From NCBI GenBank assembly GCA_013399855.1, contig VXAY01002605.1, positions 421,073-485,072 on the forward strand: 64,000 nt of DNA, read 5' to 3'. The notes under the pieces were generated by a model. That model had not been told where the DNA came from and did not search any database. It saw nothing but the letters and a program-made list of their open reading frames with translations. The stretch comes from Oxyruncus cristatus. Lineage: Eukaryota > Chordata > Aves > Passeriformes > Cotingidae. A program made the position numbers and the translations under genes. This document shows positions 1 to 12,600 of the stretch, in pieces. How positions within the stretch are numbered: the stretch's first letter is position 1; each line of letters starts with the position of its first letter.

Positions 1-3000
1 GTTTTATCCATTCACAATCACTCTCACTGGTTTTCTATGGACATCAGGAGACCATTAGCTAGAGAAGTCTTTACTTAAAAAGGGACTTTTGAGTTTGCTA
101 CTGAGATCTGAAGATAAACTGGAATACATGCCCTTACTCCACCCTGGATTATGGACTTGTTGATCCTCTCCACAGGCCAGTGAGTATTTAACAAAACCTT
201 GCATCTCCACCAGCTTTGGCAACATAGACTTGTGCCTGAGAGAATGTGTCTGCCCATGAGAGCAGTTGTAGGACAGAAAGCAGATGGGAGCACTGATATT
301 CTCAGTAGAAGGAGGGTCTCACCTCCCAGGGAACTGCTCTAACAGAGAGGGAATGGGAAGAGAAAAGCGCTACCTCCTTTCTCTACTGATGTTTTGGGTG
401 GCCTCGAACAAGCCCAGGCTTTGCCCGTGAGTGCAAGGGAATGTCTCTTTTGTGAGATCTGCCAGGTCTTGTGGACATCTGTAGTCCTACATTTTAACCA
501 GAGCTTAAATACTTGCAGGCAACTGAGTTGATACTAAGATACCACAAGCTTCCCCACACCATGAAATGATGCTTTGAACCTTCACACTTCTTCTCTCCAT
601 CACAAGAGGAGTTTTAAGACTGTGACATTGTTATAAATATGTGGTTTGTTTTCATGTGTTCATGCATTGTTTTTAACACACAAACCGGCAACTCACTTTT
701 GTCCTTTTCTTCTACACTTGTGAAGATCAAAGTTCTATTTTATTGTTGGGGTTGGATTTTTTTTTTACAAGAAGCTAGGGATGAGTCTGTGTTCATGTGA
801 CTCCAGAGCCTGAGGCTTCAGAAATCATCACAGGAATCTCACTAAACGTCATGTGTTGACAGCGGAGCAAATAGCGAACATTCACTTGTCTGGTGAGATT
901 GTATATTAATTCAAGACCATCAAGAACCACAACCGTATTTCTCTACAAGGCAACAGCAAGTTGGGGCAGACTAGATGGGAGACAGGGCTGAACAAACAGG
1001 CTTTGTTCAGACCTTTTCATCCCATTGAGGAGTCCCTGTTGTACCTCTCCCGTTCACCCCCCGTTTGTCTGAATGGATCCGCCACAGTCACTAAGAGGTT
1101 TTTAAAACATGTCCCTAAGTTACAATATGCCATTCTAGGTCCTTTCCTGGCAGGTAATCCTCAGTTCCATCTACCCAGATGGAGTTAATTTGGCTGAACT
1201 ATGCTGACCTGGGTTGAAGGATTTTCAAATATAAATGGTACAAATGCAACTTTCTCTGCCAACAAAGTCGTCCTATGTTACGATTTCCACCATCTCCCAC
1301 CCAAGCCTGCCTTATAAGGAGAGTGTTCCTTCTACTGGGATTCATTGTGTCATTAATCTATGTCTTCTTTCAACAAAAAAAAGAAATATGGAATGAGATT
1401 ACCAGAATGGATGGCCTGGTGCAGACTAGAGAACACTTCTTTTTAATAGGGATTTAAATTTGACATCAGTTAAATGTCTTGTGCCATCATGTTTCAGCTC
1501 TGTTATGTGGATTCTGGACCACGCTACTTACTTGGATCTGAGTGTACTGTGCTGATTTAAGGCTTCTCCCCTGGCTATTCAGAGGAACTGAAATCCCACA
1601 TCCTGCTCCAGGCTTGCTTGGCCAAGGCAGTGGCACAGGGTAGTGGAAGCTCTTTCCAAGAGGGACAGGCAGCCACTCTTCACAGTTCAGCTGTGCTGTC
1701 TGCCCAAGTCAGCTGGGAAAGGAGGAATGACAGGCAGGAAAGGAAAAGCTCTAATTCCAATACCTGGGCAAGCTTCTGCACAGCAACCTCACAGCCCCGG
1801 ACTTTTTGTCTCCCTGATGCTCACAGGAAACAGGAATATTCACTTGAGTTATCCTGCTGTGAGAGGACAATAGGGGAAACGGACAAAATGTTTCTTACCC
1901 CCAAAGTGGCTGTTATAATTTTCCGGCACCCAGATTTAATTAAAAGACTAATACTATGGCATACCCTGTGAATCCAACTGCAAGAGGAATAGCCTTCATC
2001 CAATAGTCTTCATGAACAGAACATGAAGCTGAGAAGTGGAAAGCTCCTTTGCTTCCTTATACTAAAACTGATATGAATTGTTTTCTTTCAAAGACCTCAA
2101 AAACCCCTCAAAAACCTGAGGCAAGTTTCTGGGTACTGTGTGTATTTCTACTGACACTGAGATAGAGCACATTATATTTTGGCTGCTGTGCTTGTCTCCA
2201 AAGAAATCACTCTGGGTAGTGGGAAACTAAATGCAGATTTAAAAATAATAATCTCCTCCCTAGCGAGAAGCGTATGTGTTAATTTTCACTGCTAACTCTC
2301 TGCCTAATATTGTTGATCAAATCTTTGATTAAAATAACATTAGCAGCTGAGACTGTGTGACAGGGAAGGAACTAAGCAAGTTTGGTTCAGACTGTTATAA
2401 TAATTTGGATTTCTTAAGTGCTTTGTGATAATACAGTACCCTGAAGAGCTAATATTTGTTCAGTAAGGGCATGCAACATGATTCTTTTATTTCCTGCCTC
2501 TCTCACGTGTAGTGATTTCTAGATACTAGGACATGTTTTTATTGTTTCTCAATAATATTGTGGCAGTACCTATGGTTTTCACATTTTCATTGTGTGTTTC
2601 ATAAAAAAAGTAAGATTCTGCTCTTATTCAGAGAAAGCTATCACTGAATAGACAAAGGGAAAAATAACCATGGAAAAAAAAGGCTGGCAAGAAAATAAAT
2701 ATTATGGTCCTTAAAAATCCTAAATCATCTTCCAATTATTTATAATATGCGTTGCAGTAATGTCTAGCAGCTATTACACTAGGTGATGTGTATTCACAGA
2801 ATAGCAGATATTCCCTCTCCTAAAGAATTATAGTACAAAAAGAAAATGGGAGACAAACAGAAAGAGGAAATTGCCTGCCCAGCTTAGTGGCAAGACTGGG
2901 AATTCACCAGATCACTTATGTGTTGATTCCCAATCCAAGCTGCTGGGTCATGCAGTGGAATTCACCGGCAACCACAATACCTTGGTCTTGGTTTTGACAC

Positions 3001-5094
3001 AGAAGAAGAGAAGATGTCTGCACAAGAAATATCTGAAGCTGATAAACAGAGGCAGAGATGAATGACAGAAGGAAAGGAACACGAAGGATTTTCCATCTCT
3101 GGTTATAATATTCACTGAAGACCGTATATTAGGAATGGAGTCAGATGGGGAGCTTGAAAGGAAGGAGGGATGGGGCTTTGCTGACAAACTTGGAGAAGAT
3201 ATACTAGATGTGAGAGCTAATGGCAAAATATCTTATCCTGTGGCCTGTATTTTCTCTCAGAGAGCCACTGAGCCTTTCTTACACCACAGAATCCCTCACA
3301 CTTACCCCAAACTGGAAAGGAGTCCTCTTACAATGTGTTTTTTTCTGCTTTAGTGATCCTCTTGTCTTTTCTGGCTTGGAAAGAAGAGTGGGAAAGTAAA
3401 GTTTTGTTCAAGAGAATACCAAATAAAAGGACTCAAGACCAGGTGTTACGTAGTCAAAGACCAATGCTAAACCAATACAAACAGGCAAATCAGAGGTGGA
3501 CAAATGAACTTTTCTGCCAGCCTTTGTAAGTTATTTTTTCCCTCCTCCCCTCACACGCTGCTTTTAGGCCACATCCAGTTTAAACTCACAGCCACAAGAA
3601 GCTACTGGAGCTGAGTTTCCACAAAATGCTTGCGCAGTTCTCTCAAAATAAGATCTCCCAAAGGTGCCTCAGACTGTGCATCCAAGTTCAAACACCTCAG
3701 ATCTTACGTGCTGTTTTGGGTGACTTCCCCAGTTTTCCATCACAGCTTCCCTCATTAGCATTGCTTTGTTTAGAAGGGAGAGCATTTCTCAGTCCAAAGA
3801 TGTCCAAGAGGAAAATTACAGCCACACAAATATCATTCTGGAAAACTGACCACTTCAGTCCAATATCCCTCAGCAGCTGCTAATCCTTACCCAAATAAAC
3901 TTGCATTTTTTAATAAAGCTGCCTTGGTACCAGGGAATGTTTTAGATGTCTAAATATAACACACTGCAGGTCTAGGTGGAGTCACATGAAAAGATAGGGC
4001 CATGCCTAATGCTATAAGAAGAAACTTGCTCAGAAAAAAAATATTGCAACTCTGGGAAAAAAAGAACAGCCTGAGGCTTTAACACAGCCCTGACTTGTAT
4101 TAAATCTATAAATTGATATCGTATACATACAGAATACATGTAGTTAAATTCTTGCTGCTCCTTTCCCAGTTCTGTAATTCAATGTTGTATTTTGGGATAA
4201 TCCTGAGTTTCTGATGTTTGAAGACCCCAAGAACAGACCACCAACAGACAAGAGATACAGAGATGATCTGTGTGCCTGTGGCAGTAGCCAACTGTCCAGA
4301 CAGTCCAGCCAGTGACTGCAGTAGCCGAGTGGGCTGCCAGATTCCTGACAATCCCAGACATACAGACAAAAGGGACAACAAGGCCACCAATAAATTGTGA
4401 AGGATGTTCTTTATCACTAAAAATGAGTTAGCAGGTATGAGATAATAATCCTTGAGTTCCTTACTCACAGTGGGCAGTACATTTTACAGAGGTAAAATCC
4501 ACATGGTTTCAAAAAGACTGTCTGAGGGAAAGCTGGAAAAGTATCAGTGTTCCCAAGGAGATGGAAATTATGATCCCAATGACGTCAGTGTGTAAGGACT
4601 CATCAGAAACAGCAACCATCATTGGGCAACCCCGTAAACCCATATCCAATTCAGTGGCAGCTCTGAAAGATGAAACGATAATTAGAGCTTGAAGACCAAA
4701 CACAGCACAGTGTTAACTGAACATATTCAATCTACCTGCCTTCTCACTCACTTGCACTACCTACTTGTATTTACACTGGTAGCTTATCTCCTTGAGCTGT
4801 TAGAGAAACTGGTTGTCTGCTGAAATTTTATGGCATTCAAGAGACAACCAAGACCTCAGAGAAAAGAGCTGTATTTTGCAGGAGCATTTCACCTTCTGCT
4901 TTTGAAGTCCATGGTAATATTCCTACTATATGAAGTGTATGATTTTATTCTCCGTATCAATGGGCAAAAATGTTCCGCTAAATCCAGCCCTTTTAATTGC
5001 TGAAGGCTGTAACAAATGCAACATGCCATGGTCTAGCCCTGCATTTATAGTGAGTGTCTACACCCTTGGGCATTCAGAGGGATTTCTTCTGCAG
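1..5094. other. Unique non-coding sequence
   Basis: No gene, RNA or clear transposable element seen. Open frames are short (up to about 120 codons), overlap on both strands and show no protein family I recognise. A stretch near 2340-2440 is faintly MIR-like but too diverged to call. Confidence 0.6.
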
Positions 5095-5155
5095 ATATAA
5101 ATATATATATATATACTCTGACACACACTTTACACACACACACATACACACACAT
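5095..5155. repeat. (TA)n and (CA)n microsatellites
   Basis: A TA dinucleotide run at about 5095-5115 is followed within a few bases by interrupted CA repeats up to 5155. This is a compound dinucleotide microsatellite, likely polymorphic. No gene is associated. Confidence 0.95.
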
Positions 5156-5986
5156 ATCTTCATAAATACAACCAGGCATAGCACTATATTTATGATATAA
5201 AACGATTGCTTCCTTTTTAATACCCAGCTCATGAATAATTTGGAAAGACTGAAGTATTTTCTCCTGCATCACAAAACTTAATTGTTTGGCTTCCTCATTT
5301 ATCTTTAGCTCTGATTTGCAATTTATGCCTTTGCACAGCTTTCAAATATCTAACATTTCTTTTGTCCCTTGCCCATAACATTTAATTTCTCTCCCACTGA
5401 TTATTTATCTCTGTAATTTGAAGCTATATTATTTAATGCTACAAGCTATAAAGTGTTGGGGGATGCCATTTGTATGAAAGATGCTGCATGAAATAGAACT
5501 GCATTGTCCTATGATTCCAAGTTCTTCCTAAGTACAGTACATACCATTTCCACAATCATAGCACGACCATCCATTCTGTATCAATATATTGTTTATTTTT
5601 TCAAGATATCAAACTGTGCATGCTTTGAAATATATAGAAGCAGAAGTATCTTTTTTTTCTGCTGAAATATTTGATCTTTAGTGTCTTAACTAAAAGGAAG
5701 CAGAAAAAGCTCTTGCTCAAGTAGCAACAGTGACCTCTAGTGTGTTTTTCAAATTTCTTCCATTGAATTTACACCCATTGTTCCTTTAACCTTTAGGGCA
5801 TCATTTAAGAACAATTTTCCGGGTAGTATTTGGACTAATTTTCTTATTGACTCTAGTCTATAACAGAACGTGATTCTTGGGCGATCTTCTTTTATCCTTG
5901 TAATCTATGGTAAAGTAACTGTGTCTTCATTAATGACTGTAATTATCATATATAAAGTTGTCATTTAAATGAGCAATCATCTCTCT

Positions 5987-6012
5987 CGCACACACATACG
6001 CACACACACACA
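5987..6012. repeat. (CA)n microsatellite
   Basis: A CA dinucleotide run with one TACG interruption. Ordinary short tandem repeat. Confidence 0.93.
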
Positions 6013-6421
6013 AATTGGGCTTTATTTGTAGCAGGAATTGAAATTTGACTAAATATCCTATTTAGCTTCAAGCAGTAAACATCAGGAGCACAGATTGCAT
6101 GGTTGACAGAGTTTGTCAGCCAAGACCACAGTTGGGGTTTTCTCCCCCCCACAATTCCCTTCTTCTTTTTTTTTTTTCAACCATACTAGTCTATACCACT
6201 CACAGATTGTCTTTCAAATGAGGAATGTTGCAAGAACACTCCATAGTGCATACAACTGTTAAATTGGCACTGCTGTCACTAAGCCTATGTCAGCACTTCC
6301 AATCTAAGATGCTATTTTCAGGAGTTTAAAATTCAGTTACATGAGCTGTTATGTACTGGCACTTTATGCACGTGGCCCTTCAGGGAAGGAGGTTATTCTG
6401 AACTGGAGAAGCATGTGTTGG

Positions 6422-6485
6422 CGTGATGGGTGGATTTTTGTGCGTGCGGGTGTCTGGGTGTTAGCACGTTTTGGAAGCGCGCTGC
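6422..6485. other. CpG-dense patch with a nearby CACGTG E-box
   Basis: Eight CpG dinucleotides fall within 64 bases (6422, 6443, 6447, 6467, 6478, 6480, 6485 and neighbours) in DNA that is otherwise strongly CpG-poor. A palindromic E-box CACGTG lies about 50 bases to the left at 6369-6374. It is too short to be called a CpG island, and there is no TATA box or open frame in a sensible position. It could be a small regulatory element or a chance cluster. Confidence 0.4.
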
Positions 6486-8960
6486 GAATTTTCAGGCCTG
6501 ACCAATGAGTCCTGTTGAACTTTTAGAAAAGCAAATAAAAGATCTACTTACGACAGCTACTTTCCCCCTCCTTCTACAGATGTCAAAGCCAGCCTTTCCT
6601 TTCAATAAAATGTTTCTCTAATCCCTTTTGATTTTCAAAAAGGCAAGTAAATTGTCGATGGAGCTGGTTAAGTCCAGTGGTTATTAGATGAAACTCCTTG
6701 CAGGTTAGGCACAACAAACAGTACTGGGGATATATTTTCAAAGCAAAGCATCTGCAGACTGTGTGTGTACCAGTGAACAAAACTACAGACAAAAAGAGTA
6801 GTTGAGCCCACTTATGTGCTAACAGAAACCTACATTCTGCACCCTAAATTATATTGGTCATATGGGCACTAATATTTTAAAGTGTGACACTGATTTTATT
6901 AATCCTTTCATGTTCTCATGGAGGCGTCTTCCGTGTAATGCTTTGTCTGATTCCCAGTCTAGCCAGCATTCGTGCTTAACCTTAAGCAAGAGACCTCAGT
7001 GCAACTATTTATGTGCCTAACAGAGGATGCATTCTCAACAGGCTTGCTGTGTCTGCTATTTTAACATCACCGGTGAAAGAGCATCTCCCACTTCTTTGTT
7101 TCACGAACAGGGACCCTTGTGATCTCTCAAATCACTAAGGTGTATTTTGTAAGATGAGAAGATGACAAACTGGGAGTCCATCTTTCACTCATGGTGCTGA
7201 ACTTTCAATTTTCCTTCCCACAAATGTGTGAATTAGGGATGGTGATGGCCCCATTTTGACTCCTCTGGCTTCTCTGAAGTAGTGATAGCACCCAATGTTA
7301 TTTTTTGTTTTTACATAAGAGTGTCCAGATTCATTCAAGGCAAGGGAGAAAAAACTTTGCTCACATATTTAGATGAACAAATGAGTTTAAGAAATCCAGG
7401 AAAAAGTTGCAAGGGCATTACAATAGGTATATCTTCAAAGTGATTATTGCAAAGCTGTGGAGGAGGAAAGTCATATTTCTGTTTGGCTAATGGAAAGGAA
7501 AAAGAGAAATAAGAAAACAAATGAACTTGAAGAGGTGCCAGATGGGATCAGCACATATTCCCTAAACAAGGCATCATTACAACTCCCACCCTATGTGAGT
7601 TTCCTGAGAACCCGTATTGCTGAACTGGGCTCTACTTCAACAGAGAACATCCTGCTTTCAGGCTGGCCCTTCCTCTCCAACCAAACAAAATCCTGTATCA
7701 GGCTGAACAAAATTGATGAATGCTGGTTTCTCCTAATGGCAAAGCGCAGCTCCTGGAGTTTTCAGAGCTTTTCTTCTTTTCCCCTTACCCAGCCTGTAAA
7801 CAGCATAAATTAGTAATCAAAAAGATACAGCTCTCTGAATCTTTTATGATGGTGTGAGCGAGAGAGAAATTTGCAGACCAAAGGCTCTAATACACACATA
7901 TTTGTAAAGGTGGTCTTTGTTTAAGGAGAAGAGTAAAAAGGCTGGAGGCTTCTCCCTCCCCTCACCTGCTCTTTGTGAGCTAATTACAACCTGAAAGAGC
8001 TGCCTGTCTCAGGGTCTTCCTTCAGGGCACGTTCTTGCACAATACCACAAATCTACATCAAGCATCAGAGAAATCTCTTTTTTTGCTTAGTTTTAAAATA
8101 TCAATTTGTAAAAAAGTTATGCTGCAGCCCTAAAAAAAAACTTGCAATGTTGCTGGAGCACAGACTGTGCACATGATTCTCGGTTCTTTCTTTTTGCTCA
8201 TCTCCCAGAGTCAACAAATATACACGCATGTGTACGCATTCTGTACATTTATCATGTATATTGGAGTAGACAGAACTATACAAAGTGTCTTGCAGCAACA
8301 GAGAGGGAGAGCCCACACTACAAATTTAGTAACCATGTGTCTGGCCTTTATTGCCTCAATTCGGAGCTTCCAAAGTATTCCTCCAAGTTTGGAACGACCA
8401 CTGAGACCTCCTATTTTGGCCTCTGTGCAGTTTGCAACCTCTCTCTCAGAGTAGAGACCTGTGGGTTTCACCTGGACTGAATCAAGCTCCTAGTTTCAGA
8501 ATATTTTCAGCAAAAAGGCTGCTCTGCTTCATCCTGAGGTCCCTGGCATACCTCAGGAACAGAAAAAAATGAGGCCAGGGAAGCACAATTCTTTCCTGGT
8601 TACAGTGTCCTGTTCCCTAAAATCAATGGCTCCAGGATTTTCTGACCTGGAGCTTCCACCTACTTCATTAATAACTACCAATAGACCTCTTCTAATAAAG
8701 TTGCCTAATCCCATTACTTTATTTATTTTGAATCAGTTTGTTCTTCAGGTCTCCTCAGCATCCTGTGTTGATGGGTAGTACAATTTCATTATGTACTGTG
8801 TGAAAAAGCACTTCCTTACTCCTTTTGGTCTTGTTTTTATGAACTCCCTGCTTTGACCATTTCCGAGCACCTCCTTGGTTTTGCATTTATTTCTTTGTGG
8901 GCTGAGCAAGCCACAGGGCTCCATGGGACCTGCAAAGGCCACAGGCAGAAGTCAGAGAGG

Positions 8961-9035
8961 AGAATCCTCTGGTCTCCCCCAACACAGCCTACAGGGGTGT
9001 TGTTGTGACAGAGATGCTCTAACCACTAAGCCATT
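8961..9035 (-). repeat. Possible tRNA-derived SINE relic
   Basis: On the minus strand, TGGCTTAGTGG (plus positions 9023-9033) fits the pol III A-box pattern and is followed by TTAGAGC, as in tRNA-derived SINE heads. A weak B-box-like stretch (AGGATTCTCC on the minus strand, plus about 8969-8978) follows at roughly tRNA-like spacing. It does not fold into an intact tRNA by eye. It may be a MIR-type relic or a chance match. Confidence 0.28.
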
Positions 9036-9603
9036 CCTGACAGCCTCCACAACTACAACAGAACCCTGACTTGTAAGAACTTTCTTCGTATGGGCACAGC
9101 CCCAGTTACATAAAAACACAAGCTTTGTGGAAGGAGAGGGGAAAATGCAACAAGGAAGCAGAAAGAAAAAGAAAAATAGTCTAATTTGCACAGATATTTG
9201 AGCCATGGTTCACAAAGAGTCAAAGAGATTCTTGCCTGGCTTAAAAGAATGAAGCCACTGCTCCCAAGGTCAGGTCTACAAAAACAAACACTAGCTTTAT
9301 GGCAAAGTATTTGCAAAAGTAGGCGCACATTACTGGCTTGGAGCTCAGTAACACTGCTCATGACAGTGCTGAAAAAAGTCACTGTCTCAGATATATGTGT
9401 GCAGAGGAGAGAAGCATCCTCCCTGCTAAGCACAAGCAAGTCCACTGCAGACAGAGTGATGATTTTCCCAAGAATCTCTGACAGGTCAGGCAATGATGGT
9501 ATCTGACCTGAGAAAACTTCTCCAAACATTAGTCTGTTTACTTTTTAAAGGTGGGATGAGGTTTACATCCTTTAGTTCATCTTTTAAAATGGAGTCTCTT
9601 ACT

Positions 9604-9698
9604 ATTTTTTGTTTGTTTGTTTGTTTGTTTGTTTTGGTGGGTTTTTTGTTGTCGTTGTTTTTGTTTGGTTGGTTGGTTTTTTGAGTTTGTTTTTTTTA
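9604..9698. repeat. (GTTT)n and G/T-rich low-complexity tract
   Basis: About seven GTTT units at 9607-9635 grade into an irregular stretch of G and T only, apart from single bases, up to 9698. It includes GGTT repeats and T runs. The strong strand asymmetry suggests slippage expansion of a tetranucleotide repeat. Confidence 0.93.
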
Positions 9699-12600
9699 AT
9701 TAGATTCTTTCTCCAAGAAAGATAAAAAAGTTGAGGATAAGGTGGGGGAAGTTCAGTGTTTCAGTAGAAAGGGATTAATGGTAGAACAGAAATCTTCCTT
9801 ATTATAAACTAAACACTGACATATTGAAGACTAAGTGTATTACTTTTCCTTGCTGTTTTCTGTTCTGTTTTTTTCCTCTCCCCAACAGATAATTTGCTCC
9901 CATCCCTGTGATTGCACTGCTTTGCTCAAGTTAAGTGTAATTTTTCAGAAACCCAGACTTCACTTTCCAAGTAAGAAGAAATCGTACTGGCTGCAAAGGT
10001 ATCAATATTTCATCAGGTCTTTGTTCAGCACTGGTTTTAGCTTTTCTTAATGGTGCACTTTACCAGGCAGCTTTTTCATACATCATTAAACAGCAGCTAT
10101 AGCACTTGTGCCCTGTTTCTGATTTACCGTAGATAGTAATGTTTAAGATCACATTAAACACCACACATGCTCTCAGCTATTTGAGCAACATCAGAGTAAT
10201 GAACAGTCAATAGTCTTACTAAATTAGTACCCTTTGGAGCTCTCATTACTGAATCAAATAAGTATCCTTGGTCCTCTGGTGAAGGCAATTCTAACATGAA
10301 ATAATGAATTTAGTGTCTAATCAAAACTTAGGGGTTCTTTTTCCCTTCTGACATTCAAGAGTAAATTATATAAATTATGTAGAATAGATCTAATACTTCC
10401 AGCACCCAAGTCCTGCAAGACACTGCTGAATAATTACCATGAGTGACTGGAACACCAAGGTCCAACACCATGCAAATAAAGCCTGTGAGAGAGATTAAGG
10501 TAGAAGAGCTGTTCTGGGGTTACAGACATTCAAACAAGAAAATAGGGTCTTAGCTCACTATCCAGGTCTGCCAGAGGCTCCGGACAAAACGCCGCATAAT
10601 CTATTTGTACCTCCTCCTTCTCTCTGCAACGTGAGAATATCACCACTTCCTATTCCTATCCTGTTTTTTATGGTATCTATGTAGCAACACAGGAAAAGTT
10701 TTCTACAGTAAGGCCCCAGCAATGCTGGTGTCTAAATATGTTGCTGTGATTAATTGCAAGACTCCTCTTAACTAAAAGGAAATAGGAGGCAGGAATCAAG
10801 ATAAATTGCAACTGATCAGTAAATAACTTGCAGATCCTGGCCAAGATTTTCTAGATATAGGAGAGGCTGGGACTCACCTCCCTGAATCTAAACATGAAGC
10901 ACATTTTCACAGTTGCTGATCCACTAGTGGATTCCAAGTTACTGCTACCTAAGTGTGCATTAGATGCTGAACTTCACGTTCCTTTTTTATTCTTTAACTC
11001 ATAATCCCTACATAGGCATGAAGTGCTAAGTGTTTGCACTGATCTCCATAGAAACAATACAGGGCTCTGAAAGAACAAACCGTACCATATAATTTAGGAA
11101 GCAGATGCTTTAGGAGAGCTGTGCCATTGGCCTATGGGACAATAACAGAAATAATAGAATTTATGCTAAATTTTAAGAGGAAATTATGTTTTCTCCTCCT
11201 TGTCTTCCATTCTCAAAATGTATCACCTACCAATAACATCACTAGCCTTTTAAAGCGCTCTGCAATACCTTGCTAAGAAAGCACTGTATCTTTTTTTAAG
11301 GAAAACTTATGTTTCAGAAGAACAGCTATGTGATTCAGCCTCAATATTCTTTACAAGTCACTGTTCTCATTCTTAATATTATCACTCTTTGAATCAGAGT
11401 GGCCCAGTCTTACATAAATAACATCTGGGTGTGTGGGTTGTATTTAAAAGCTGAGCTTGATTTAATGCCTGAAGAACATTTGAATGCACAATAATATGCT
11501 TCTTCAATTTTTGTGTTAAGTGCCTTCAGGTCTAGAGAAAAAATTTTAAATCTCTGAGTTAGGTCCTCTACCAATCTTGAAAATCCCCTTATTTTCTTAT
11601 TACCTGATCCCAGAAGATGACAAACAGGACAGAACTACAACTGGGGCCTCTGCGTTTAGAGCTAATCTCTCAAATATTAGACCTCAAAATAGTATGAAGC
11701 AAGAGAGTTTGTTCATACTTTGAGAGGACTCCCTACCATATCCTTCCATCAAAGGCCCTCACTGCTGAAGTTTTTATTTTGTGTAATACTTCAATATACC
11801 ACAACCACCTTTATTTGTGCCATGCCATTAAAGGGACAGATACAACCATGCTTTGACTCTCATTATCACAACCCTCACCCAAGTTTTCAAAGGGAATTTT
11901 CACTGAGGTTGAGCACCTAGCCAATCTGGACTTCTCTGGAAAATCCAGCCTAGTTATTAGTTATGAAACACACAAGATGACTAATTTGCAGTGTAATAGC
12001 TTAAATACCCAAGTTTTGTATTTCACCTAAACATTTAGGAGAAAGTTAAAAAATTTCATTCTTAGAAGCCTTGACAACTGCTTTATTCTCTGCATAGGTG
12101 TAATGTCTGTCCCACCAGTTTTTGCTCCCCAAAAGTCATGTGTCTTCAAAGCCTATCTAGCAACTTAAAAGAGATTTGTTCCATATGTACATACATAAAA
12201 TCAGCCAGATGAACCACTGTGCAGAGTTCCCTGCCTCTGCTTCCAATAGCTAGAGGTACAGCAAAATACAGCAAGGAAATGCAGTTGGAATTTTTCCCCA
12301 GAAAGGTTTTCCTTTTGAAAAATGCTTCTATTTTTATCCACTTTTATCCATTTTAGTCTCTCCATCCTTTTTTAAGAGTCTCTTTTCTGCAGTAATTTAG
12401 AACTGCATAATCTCCATATGAAACTGAAAAACAAGTATCTACCAAAATTAATCGCATTTTCCCTTGCCTTTTCTACATTAGGATCAAAAAAAATTGTCAT
12501 GACCATTTGTGAAGGCTTGTGCATGGTGGGGTGGGTGATAGGGAGGTTTTTAAAAAAGAAGAGAGGAAACAAATCACTTCCCAACCAGCTTGGCTACATA

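Larger units (their letters stand above)
6013..9603. other. Unique non-coding sequence
   Basis: Contains the CpG patch near 6.45 kb and the possible SINE relic near 9.0 kb. A 158-codon open frame on the minus strand (9053-9529) has no recognisable domain; a frame of this length is about what chance gives in 64 kb. Confidence 0.55.

Noticed and set aside
2340..2440. Faint MIR-like tail (GACTGTGTGAC ... AAGTGCTTTGTGATAATAC)
   Set aside because: Similarity is spread over short pieces with poor spacing; it cannot be separated from chance by eye.
4106..4468. 120-codon minus-strand frame with hydrophobic stretches
   Set aside because: Two other frames are also open here, with no splice or start context and no known domain; composition explains it.
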